Below, one piece after another: positions 15,012 through 21,243 of a stretch of DNA of 21,243 nucleotides (its first letter is position 1; each line of letters starts with the position of its first letter). The stretch is taken from the NCBI GenBank assembly GCA_015488125.1, contig WFOJ01000217.1, positions 1 to 21,243 on the forward strand, in the 5' to 3' direction. The notes below the pieces were generated by a model that ran no database searches, was not told the DNA's origin, and worked only from the letters and a program-made list of their open reading frames with translations. The stretch comes from Mariprofundaceae bacterium. GTDB taxonomy: Bacteria > Pseudomonadota > Zetaproteobacteria > Mariprofundales > Mariprofundaceae. A program made the translations under genes and the position numbers.

Positions 15012-15692
15012 TCACTCAAAAGTAAACCAGCCTTGTTCGCGAAAGGAAAGCACCTTGTTGCCTGCCAGCAGAAAGTGATCGAGCAGTCGCAGTTCGACAG
15101 CCTGGCAGGCATCGGCCAGACGCCGGGTCAGGTCAATATCAGCCTGACTGGCCTGCTCGCCGCCACCGGGATGGTTGTGAAAAACAATCAGCGCCTTGGC
15201 TTGCAAGCTAAGGGCGCGGCGCACGACTTCGCGCGGGAACACCGCAGTGCGATCGACCGTACCTTCGAACAGAATCTCCTGTTGCATGTAGCCATGTTGC
15301 TGATTCAAAAACAGCGCGCCAAAACATTCAGTCCGGCGCCCCTGCAGAGCCATACGCAGACTGGCGCGGACTTTCGCCGGACTATCCAGAATTTTTGTGT
15401 CTTGCATCTCGCATTCCAGATAGCGCCAGTTGATGTCGCGCAGCAAGCGTAGAAAAATGGCGGCTGCATCGCCCAGGCCGTCAATGGTTTTTACTTCTTC
15501 AACCGGGGCGTCAAATACACCAGCCAGGCTGCCAAAGCGCTCCAACAATGCTTTGGCCTGTGGCTTGACATCCTTGCGGGGGATCACATAGGTCAGCAGT
15601 AATTCCAGTACCTCGTAATCCTGAAAGCCTCGCAGGCCATGGCGTGCAAAGCGCTGACGCAGACGTTGCCGATGTCCCGTCGTGTCATTCAT
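15012..15692 (-). CDS. radC: RadC family protein (JAB/MPN domain)
   Basis: This 226-residue RadC/YicR homologue has an N-terminal helix-hairpin-helix region (YEVLELLLTYVIPRKDVKPQ, TIDGLGDAAAIFL). A C-terminal JAB1/MPN metalloprotease-like domain carries the metal-binding signature AKALIVFHNHPGGGEQASQA followed by the Asp. A role in DNA repair was proposed historically and later doubted for the E. coli protein, so function is open. It lies 24 bases after the PBP gene and three bases before zwf on the same strand, an unusual neighbour for pentose-phosphate genes. Confidence 0.93.
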   Translation of the reverse strand: MNDTTGHRQRLRQRFARHGLRGFQDYEVLELLLTYVIPRKDVKPQAKALLERFGSLAGVFDAPVEEVKTIDGLGDAAAIFLRLLRDINWRYLECEMQDTKILDSPAKVRASLRMALQGRRTECFGALFLNQQHGYMQQEILFEGTVDRTAVFPREVVRRALSLQAKALIVFHNHPGGGEQASQADIDLTRRLADACQAVELRLLDHFLLAGNKVLSFREQGWFTFE

Positions 15693-15716
15693 CGATACAA
15701 CCTGTCACTGCGGGCA

Positions 15717-18143
15717 TTATAGCTCATCATCGAAGAAATCATGGCTTGATGAGTGTGTGACGGGCGTCAGATCGGACGGTTGTGACGCGTTGTCCGCTGG
15801 TGTAGATGATAGTGGTTTTTCATATGCTGGCGCGTTCGAGGGAGGAACACCTGGCTGTGGCGCTGTGCCTGCTTTGAAGGCTTCCAGAAAGGCCTGCGGA
15901 TCAGCGGCGCTGGTTAAGCGGCCTGTTTTACGGTTGATCATCACCCATTCGATGCCTTCCGGTTCGCGAAAATCTTCCACGGGGCGATTTTTGTGAAACG
16001 CCTTCATGGCTGCCAGCCAGGCAGGTAGCGCGGCATGCGCACCTGTTTCATGGCGCCCCATAGACCTTGGTATATCACGCCCTGTCCAGACGCCCGTTAG
16101 AACCTGTGGTGTAAAGCCTATGAACCAGGCATCGACCTGATCGTTGGTTGTTCCCGTTTTGCCTGCTGCCGGTCGGCCAAGCGCTTTTGCCCTGCGGCCT
16201 GTGCCGCGTTCGATGACACCGCGCATCATATTGGCGGTGACAAACGCTGTTTGCGGGGAAATGACCTGATGCGCGGGTTTCATATGATCGCCGGCAGCCA
16301 GCACGGGTTCAGCATGGCAGGTCTGGCACTGGTTGCCGGCTACCGAGCGAAACAAGGTGCGGCCACTGCGATCCTGAATTTGCTGAATTACTACAGGTTC
16401 CCAGCTTCGTCCTTGGTCTGCCAGCGGAATATAGGACTCGGTCAGCGCCTTGAGACTGACCTCAGTGACGCCCAGTGCCAGCGCCATCTGATTGGGAAAT
16501 TGTCGATTCAACGGATAATCCGCCAGCTTGCGGGTGAAGGTGCGTATGCCAATATCCTGTAAAATCTTGATGGAAGCCAGGTTGCGCGAATGCTCCAGTG
16601 CATCACGGACAGTGACCGGCCCGGCGAATTTGTTTTTATAATTCTCCGGTCGCCAGAAACTGTCGGTATTGCCGGAATCAAAAACAATCGGTGTATCCAT
16701 CACAATGGATGCAGGCGTTAAGCCATGGTCCATGGCTGTGGCATAGAGCAGCGGTTTGAACGATGAACCCGGTTGACGTTTGCTATGCGAAACGCGGTCA
16801 AAGCCGCTGAAGTGAAAATCAAAGCCGCCGACACGGGCGATAACCGTACCGCGCTGCAAATCAATAGCGTACAGTGCCGATTCAATGGAGGGTTTTTGTG
16901 TCAGACGAACGCCGCCATCGCCCAGTCCCTGCAACCAGACCTGGTCACCGACGCGCCAGTGGCGACCATGCTGACGGTCTTCCTTTGTTTTGCTGCGTGC
17001 CCAGGCCCATTTGGGTTTGCGAATTTGCCAGCGATTGAGACCATCATTAACTTGCAGATCGCCGTTATCAAGAACGACTTCGACCAGTGCCGGGATGATT
17101 TCGTCCTTGCGCAGCGGACGATCCGGATGCTGTTGTGCCTTCCATTTTGCCAGTGTTGCTTCCCACTGACCAACAGGAATAACGTTGGGGGTGCGGTAGT
17201 ATTGCCGTTGCTCCAGCTCCAGCAGGTTTTCCCGCACGGCGCGGGTAGCAGCATCCTGCATGGCTGGCTGGTAGGGAACAATCACCGTCAGTCCCTGCTG
17301 GCGAATGGTTTTTTCGCCAAAGCGACTAACCAACTGGCGGTAAATTTCATTGCCGTAAGAATCACGAAGTTTGTTGCCGGGCAGGTGACGAACGGCATGC
17401 ACCGGTTCAGCTTTGGCTTTTTCGACCTCTTCATGGCTTGCCATGCCACTGCTTTCCATCAGCGATAATACGAGGTTGCGGCGTTCTCTGGACTTCTGCG
17501 GATGGATATGCGGAGCATATTTGGACGGCGCCTTGGGCAGGGCCGCCAGCGTGGCGCATTCTGCCAAGGTCAGCTCATCCAGGTTTTTGCCAAAATAACG
17601 CCATGCGGCCGAGGTAACGCCATAAGCACCGCGTCCCAGGAAGATTTCATTCAGGTAAAGGTAGAGAATGTCATCTTTGGAAAACACTTGCTCAATACGA
17701 TAGGCTAGGATGGCCTCGCGGATTTTTCGCGTATAAGTGCGCTTGGGAGAAAGCAAAAAATTCTTGACGACCTGCTGGGTGATGGTGCTGCCTCCCTGCG
17801 TGGTATGACCGGCAAGCGCATTGGAAATGGCTGCCGAGATGATGCGTACTGGATTAATGCCGGGATGCTGGTAGAACTGCTGGTCTTCCGCTGCCAGAAA
17901 GGCGTTGCGTAAACGCACAGGGATGTTATTGATCGGAGTTAAGATGCGATGCTGATCGGCGTATTCCGCCAGCAACTCACCATCGGTGTTGAAAATACGG
18001 GTGGTCAGCGGTGGCTGGTAGGCCGCCAGCGAAACCAGCGTTGGCAGGTTGCGGGAGAAATAAAAATAGGCTACTGTGCCGCAGATCACAGCCAGTACGG
18101 TGAAAAAGGCCAGCACTTTGGAAATGATGATGAACTTACGCAT
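15717..18143 (-). CDS. mrcA: Class A penicillin-binding protein 1A (bifunctional transglycosylase/transpeptidase)
   Basis: PBP1A polymerises and cross-links peptidoglycan at the periplasmic face. From the ATG at 18143 the protein has 808 residues. A single N-terminal membrane anchor (about 3-30) is followed by the GT51 domain, with AFLAAEDQQFYQHPGI, TTQGGSTITQQVVKNFLLS and a RKIREAILAYRIEQ stretch. An insert at about 270-430 probably holds the OB-like region of PBP1A. The transpeptidase domain has RQPGSSFKPLLYATA (nucleophile Ser near 460), the SxN element in EHSRNLASIK near 518 and AAGKTGTTNDQ near 661. The last 40-50 residues are a Pro/Ser-rich tail. A GTG at 18161 would add six residues. 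The first codons overlap the divergent fimT gene, and radC follows after 24 bases. Confidence 0.95.
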   Translation of the reverse strand: MRKFIIISKVLAFFTVLAVICGTVAYFYFSRNLPTLVSLAAYQPPLTTRIFNTDGELLAEYADQHRILTPINNIPVRLRNAFLAAEDQQFYQHPGINPVRIISAAISNALAGHTTQGGSTITQQVVKNFLLSPKRTYTRKIREAILAYRIEQVFSKDDILYLYLNEIFLGRGAYGVTSAAWRYFGKNLDELTLAECATLAALPKAPSKYAPHIHPQKSRERRNLVLSLMESSGMASHEEVEKAKAEPVHAVRHLPGNKLRDSYGNEIYRQLVSRFGEKTIRQQGLTVIVPYQPAMQDAATRAVRENLLELEQRQYYRTPNVIPVGQWEATLAKWKAQQHPDRPLRKDEIIPALVEVVLDNGDLQVNDGLNRWQIRKPKWAWARSKTKEDRQHGRHWRVGDQVWLQGLGDGGVRLTQKPSIESALYAIDLQRGTVIARVGGFDFHFSGFDRVSHSKRQPGSSFKPLLYATAMDHGLTPASIVMDTPIVFDSGNTDSFWRPENYKNKFAGPVTVRDALEHSRNLASIKILQDIGIRTFTRKLADYPLNRQFPNQMALALGVTEVSLKALTESYIPLADQGRSWEPVVIQQIQDRSGRTLFRSVAGNQCQTCHAEPVLAAGDHMKPAHQVISPQTAFVTANMMRGVIERGTGRRAKALGRPAAGKTGTTNDQVDAWFIGFTPQVLTGVWTGRDIPRSMGRHETGAHAALPAWLAAMKAFHKNRPVEDFREPEGIEWVMINRKTGRLTSAADPQAFLEAFKAGTAPQPGVPPSNAPAYEKPLSSTPADNASQPSDLTPVTHSSSHDFFDDEL

Positions 18144-18699
18144 TGAGCCAAGGCTAAACACAAGCAGGGGTCACAGGCAACAGGCAGGCGGTTTCACGCT
18201 TGTTGAAGTGATGATGGTAGTGGCCATTCTGGCCCTGATGGGCGTGGCAGGCATGCCGGCGCTGCAGCAGTGGTGGCATGATGGCGCGGTAAAAAATGCC
18301 GCACATTCGTTGATGTTTCATTTGAAAGAGAGCCGGGTGGCCGCCATGGCGCAAAGCAGAAAAATATGGATTGCTTTTTCCGACCCCAATAATTGCGCGG
18401 GCGTACAGGGGCAGACCAATGTGTACATTGTTGATGCGGATACAACACCAGGCTGCACGTGCACATCGTGCAAAAATCTTGTAGTCGATCTCAATAGCTA
18501 CGCCAACGGCCTGAAAATGACCAAAAAAAACAGTACCACGCAGTTACCTCCCAATATCTCGTTCAGTCCGCGTGGCACATCTGTCAATACATCTGTTGAT
18601 GTGCTTTCCGGCTCATCGAAGAACCGGGTAGTGGTGAATATCGTGGGCCGGGCCTATATGTGTAATCAAAATCAAATCATCAACAATCAATGCAAGTGA
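18130..18699 (+). CDS. fimT: Type IV minor pilin, FimT/FimU (GspH-like)
   Basis: Minor pilins prime assembly of the type IV pilus and are cleaved by the prepilin peptidase. From the ATG at 18130 the leader is 21 residues (rich in Arg and Gln), cut at GG|FTLVEV with Phe +1 and Glu +5. It is followed by the hydrophobic helix MMVVAILALMGVAGMPALQ. The body has the FimT/GspH pattern (AAHSLMFHLKESRVAAMAQS, then SPRGT). Several cysteines (CAGV, CTCTSC, MCNQ, QCK) could form disulfides. Two in-frame ATGs at 18127 and 18124 and a GTG at 18076 are alternative starts; no later start retains the leader. All possible starts lie inside the divergent PBP gene. Its stop overlaps the first codons of pilV. Confidence 0.88.
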   Translation: MNLRIEPRLNTSRGHRQQAGGFTLVEVMMVVAILALMGVAGMPALQQWWHDGAVKNAAHSLMFHLKESRVAAMAQSRKIWIAFSDPNNCAGVQGQTNVYIVDADTTPGCTCTSCKNLVVDLNSYANGLKMTKKNSTTQLPPNISFSPRGTSVNTSVDVLSGSSKNRVVVNIVGRAYMCNQNQIINNQCK

Positions 18700-19217
18700 G
18701 TACCTTGATGCATCCCAATCGTCTTTTCTCTTCTGAGCGCGGTTTTACGCTGATTGAGGCCATGCTTGCCATGGTGATCGTCAGTATCGGTGTGTTGGCC
18801 TTACAGACGTTTTATACATCGATTTTGCAGAGCGAAGTGACTTCCGAAGCGCGTCTGACGGCTGTTCACATGGCTGAGCAGATCATTGAGGAATGGCAGC
18901 AGAGCAATACAACGAACCCGCCATCTGTGCAGTGTGCTGCGGGGCTAACCACCTTGCCGCTGGATACACCGACAACCTGCGTTAGCACCGGCAGCAATAA
19001 AACATCCTTCTCCATTACCGCGAGCATCAGTCCGGCTAAAGCGCCCATGCCACCTGCGACTGCTGGTGGAACGGTAAGTTGGAAGCCAATGCCAGCTTAC
19101 ACACCGCCTGGTGGTGTTGCCATTACCCCCTATACGCGATCTGTGACAGTCAGCTGGCAATACAAGGGTGAAACCCGGCAGGTGATGCTGACGCATTTAA
19201 CGAGGTTGCCACAATGA
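18690..19217 (+). CDS. pilV: Type IV minor pilin PilV
   Basis: The prepilin leader ends at ERG|FTLIEAMLAMVIVSIGVLAL, with Glu at +5. The region after the helix (QTFYTSILQSEVTSEARLTA, VHMAEQIIEEW) is the PilV/GspI pattern, followed by a Thr/Pro-rich C-terminal domain with two cysteines about 16 residues apart. The ATG at 18690 overlaps fimT; an in-frame ATG at 18708 gives a 12-residue leader and is equally plausible, with GTGAG 9 bases upstream. The stop overlaps the pilW start by four bases (ATGA). The protein probably sits in the pilus-tip priming complex with FimT, PilW and PilX. Confidence 0.9.
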   Translation: MQVSTLMHPNRLFSSERGFTLIEAMLAMVIVSIGVLALQTFYTSILQSEVTSEARLTAVHMAEQIIEEWQQSNTTNPPSVQCAAGLTTLPLDTPTTCVSTGSNKTSFSITASISPAKAPMPPATAGGTVSWKPMPAYTPPGGVAITPYTRSVTVSWQYKGETRQVMLTHLTRLPQ

Positions 19218-19768
19218 TAAACGACGAACAAACAGCTGGCTTTACGCTCATTGAGCTGATGATCACTCTGGTGATTGGCATGGTGATTCTCGCTGGCCTG
19301 TCATCTGTGTTTGTCAGTAACTCCCGGCTTTCCAGTACGCTGGCAGACAGAACCGAACGCATGGGAGATTTGTATACCGTTTCTCATATCATGCAAACGG
19401 AACTGCGTTCGGCGCAAGCGACCCTGACGACGATTACACAGGGCATACCGACGCGGATCACCTATACACCAGCGGGAAGCAACTGTCCTGCAGGCTATTT
19501 TGAGTATCGGCAAAAACCCGGTGTGACACCGGCTTATTATGAGTTGATATGGAAACGTCCGGAAAATAGCGATGGCACATGCAATAATGGTGCGGCTCAG
19601 CAGGTGGTTCGGGATCTGGATCCGGTCAACGGCATGGTTGTTACGCCGCTGGGAACCAACCCCTATGCCAATGCTTTTTTGAATATCGATCTCTATTCCC
19701 TGTATCAGGATCAAAATCAGGTGCAGCGAACGGTATCGCTTAGTTTCAAGGTATGGAGTCGCAACTGA
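19214..19768 (+). CDS. pilW: Type IV minor pilin PilW
   Basis: A short nine-residue leader (MINDEQTAG) is cut before FTLIELMITLVIGMVILAGL, with Glu +5. The downstream pattern SSVFVSNSRLSSTLADRTER and IMQTELRSAQ is typical of PilW. At 184 residues it is shorter than many PilW proteins (250-350 residues), but it has no sign of truncation: its stop overlaps the pilX start (TGATG). Four-base overlap with pilV at the front suggests a single coupled operon. Confidence 0.9.
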   Translation: MINDEQTAGFTLIELMITLVIGMVILAGLSSVFVSNSRLSSTLADRTERMGDLYTVSHIMQTELRSAQATLTTITQGIPTRITYTPAGSNCPAGYFEYRQKPGVTPAYYELIWKRPENSDGTCNNGAAQQVVRDLDPVNGMVVTPLGTNPYANAFLNIDLYSLYQDQNQVQRTVSLSFKVWSRN

Positions 19769-20769
19769 TGATGCGGAATGTGTTGAACAAGACGCAACGT
19801 GGCTTTGTATTGCCAACAGCCCTGATGATACTGGCTTTGCTGACAATGTTGTCATTAACAGTGTATTTTGGCAGCCAGTCCACACAGAAAATGAGCGCCG
19901 CCGCTCAACAAACCACGCAGGCCTACTATTACGCTGAAACAGCGGCTAACTACATGCTTTGGGTCTTGCAGTCCGATGCCGAACTGGACAGTTACTCGGG
20001 TTATGCCGGTGGTGTTTCAGGAACGTTTTTGCGCAACGGCGCAGGTAATGCGCCTTTTGGGGAAGTGCCACCCAGAGGGCAAATGGACCCTTATACGTCC
20101 GGCGATTATCAGGAATTGCTCGCTGGACTTTCCAACCCCGGCCCGGTGGAAATTGATGATTACGCAAATACTGCGCCAGGTGTGATTTTTGATGGCACCA
20201 CGGGGCAGGTGATGTATTTTGATAATTCTCCACTTGCTGCCAGAGCGATCGTTTGGCCGGATGCTAAAATCAATCCGCCGGTGTTTGACAATATCAGTGT
20301 AACATTGCCGCGCTACATCAAGATTGATATTGATGCTTATGGCCATGTCACCCCGGATTTTCCCATCGTTCCTCACCAGAATCCGCCGGTGGTTGGCGAT
20401 GATATTCCGCAAAATGGTGCAGTGGCCTGGCTGACGGCGAGTATTCGCGATACTTACGGTAACGAGCGTGATACGCAAATTCTGCCGCTGGATGCCTACG
20501 GCGGGGCTGCAGCGCCGACGCCGATTTCACCTTATGCAACAACTGAGCTTGCACCAGGGCAGACTGTCACCTATCCCAATGGCGTAACGACATCGGCCTA
20601 CCCCGGGACAACGGCCGCAGGTTGTTCGTTGCTAAATCCATCACTGTTTGCTATTGCCTGCGATGCCTATAGCAATACATGGATTGGTCCCTCGCGTTAT
20701 CAAATTGCAGTATATGCGCTTGGCTATGTTAATGGCAAGCCAATGCGGTTGGTGCGTAAAACATTTTGA
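19768..20769 (+). CDS. pilX: Type IV pilus minor pilin PilX-like
   Basis: From the ATG at 19768 (TGATG overlap with pilW; GGAG nine bases upstream) the 333-residue protein has a 12-residue leader ending QRG, then FVLPTALMILALLTMLSLTV. Residue +5 is Thr, not the Glu of most type IV pilins. PilX-type proteins often vary here. The helix continues FGSQSTQKMSAAAQQTTQAY followed by AETAANYMLWVLQSD, a PilX pattern. The remaining 240 residues are rich in Gly, Pro, Asp and Tyr, with a Cys pair near the end (CSLLNPSLFAIAC) and no domain I recognise. It is longer than the common 170-200-residue PilX. No pilY1 or pilE follows; an unrelated Rpn gene begins 25 bases later. Confidence 0.82.
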   Translation: MMRNVLNKTQRGFVLPTALMILALLTMLSLTVYFGSQSTQKMSAAAQQTTQAYYYAETAANYMLWVLQSDAELDSYSGYAGGVSGTFLRNGAGNAPFGEVPPRGQMDPYTSGDYQELLAGLSNPGPVEIDDYANTAPGVIFDGTTGQVMYFDNSPLAARAIVWPDAKINPPVFDNISVTLPRYIKIDIDAYGHVTPDFPIVPHQNPPVVGDDIPQNGAVAWLTASIRDTYGNERDTQILPLDAYGGAAAPTPISPYATTELAPGQTVTYPNGVTTSAYPGTTAAGCSLLNPSLFAIACDAYSNTWIGPSRYQIAVYALGYVNGKPMRLVRKTF

Positions 20770-20793
20770 TCACAAAGTACTGAGCTAATCGGT

Positions 20794-21243
20794 ATGTGTC
20801 ACATCAATCCGAGAGTCGATTTTGCGTTCAAAAAGCTGTTTGGCAGCGAAGAAAACAAGGATTTGCTGATATCACTGATCAATGCCATCGTCACTGAGGA
20901 AGATCAGGTCGTCGATCTTGAGTTGCGCAACCCCTACAACCTGGCGGACTACCTGGCGGACAAGATGTCGGTATTGGATATTAAAGCGCGGGATGCCACG
21001 GGGCGCTGGTTTAATGTGGAAATGCAGATTAGTCAGGATCTGAGTTTTGACAAACGTGCCATTTATTACTGGTCCAAACTGGTAACGGAGCAATTAAGCG
21101 AAGGTATGATGTTCCGGGAACTGAAAAAGGTGATCAGCATCAACATTTTGGATTTTGATTTTATTCCTGACAGAACAGAATACCATAACCGTTATCGCAT
21201 TATGAATGTTGCCACAGGCAGAGATGATCGCCTGCATGATGTG
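20794..21243 (+). CDS. Rpn family / PD-(D/E)XK nuclease family transposase, N-terminal part (runs off the right edge)
   Basis: The ATG at 20794 opens a frame that runs 150 codons to the window end without a stop. The start PRVDFAFKKLFGSEENKDLL is the signature opening of the Rpn/PD-(D/E)XK transposase family. Next come LADKMSVLDIKARD with Asp62 and WFNVEMQIS with Glu76 and Gln78, the D...E-x-Q nuclease residues, then DKRAIYYWSKL and LKKVISINILDFDFI. Family members promote RecA-independent recombination or act as nucleases, and they are commonly present in many copies. The ribosome site is weak. Because the end is missing, I cannot say whether the gene is intact. Confidence 0.88.
   Translation, partial: MCHINPRVDFAFKKLFGSEENKDLLISLINAIVTEEDQVVDLELRNPYNLADYLADKMSVLDIKARDATGRWFNVEMQISQDLSFDKRAIYYWSKLVTEQLSEGMMFRELKKVISINILDFDFIPDRTEYHNRYRIMNVATGRDDRLHDV

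Noticed and set aside
18075..18090. TGTGC-N6-TCACA, a nine-of-ten match to the CRP/Vfr half-sites just upstream of fimT
   Set aside because: It lies inside the PBP1A coding sequence, no -10 element is placed correctly for it, and a match of this quality is expected about 0.6 times by chance in a window of this size.
1..21243. CRISPR arrays, tRNA or rRNA genes
   Set aside because: I saw no regularly spaced repeat series, no tRNA cloverleaf sequence and no rRNA sequence anywhere in the window.

Overview
The window looks like chromosomal DNA of a gammaproteobacterium. Supporting evidence is the rpmH-rnpA-yidD-yidC-mnmE order, a complete set of gammaproteobacterial-style type IV minor pilins, an Mfd start, and zwf/gnd/pgl sugar-phosphate genes. 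I cannot assign a genus. Most of the window is dense core-type coding sequence of moderate GC. Positions about 1059-3400 are visibly AT-rich accessory DNA.

Layout. (1) Positions 1-203 hold the 5' end of mfd on the minus strand. (2) Positions 270-1058 are a decayed IS3-family element with recognisable 21-bp ends. (3) Positions 1150-3656 are an accessory patch: a PD-(D/E)XK-like protein with a C-terminal RAMA domain, a DUF805/zinc-ribbon/J-domain membrane protein started by TTG, a broken DUF4160 gene split by a long hairpin element, and what may be an IS21-type end. (4) Positions 3657-7469 are the plus-strand ribosome/RNase P/membrane-insertase/tRNA-modification cluster, with a strong terminator between rpmH and rnpA and no dnaA upstream. 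(5) Positions 7841-11407 are a two-gene polysaccharide-initiation pair: a WecA-like polyprenyl-phosphate sugar-1-phosphate transferase with a long C-terminal membrane extension, then a WbpM/CapD-like membrane dehydratase. (6) Positions 11456-18143, all minus strand, read in transcription order as a class A PBP, radC, zwf, gnd, pgl. The last three overlap by 4 bp each and encode the oxidative pentose-phosphate path from glucose-6-phosphate to ribulose-5-phosphate. (7) Positions 18130-20769, plus strand, hold fimT, pilV, pilW and pilX minor pilins in overlapping order. They diverge from the PBP gene with their 5' ends overlapping. (8) From 20794 to the edge is an Rpn/PD-(D/E)XK transposase-family gene, cut by the window end.

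The most striking points are a glucose-6-phosphate dehydrogenase fused to a C-terminal cyclic-nucleotide-binding domain, the RAMA-nuclease and J-domain gene pair beside IS debris, and the hairpin element that splits the DUF4160 gene. Nothing here is proof of a new system. The zwf fusion and the accessory pair are the best candidates for follow-up.
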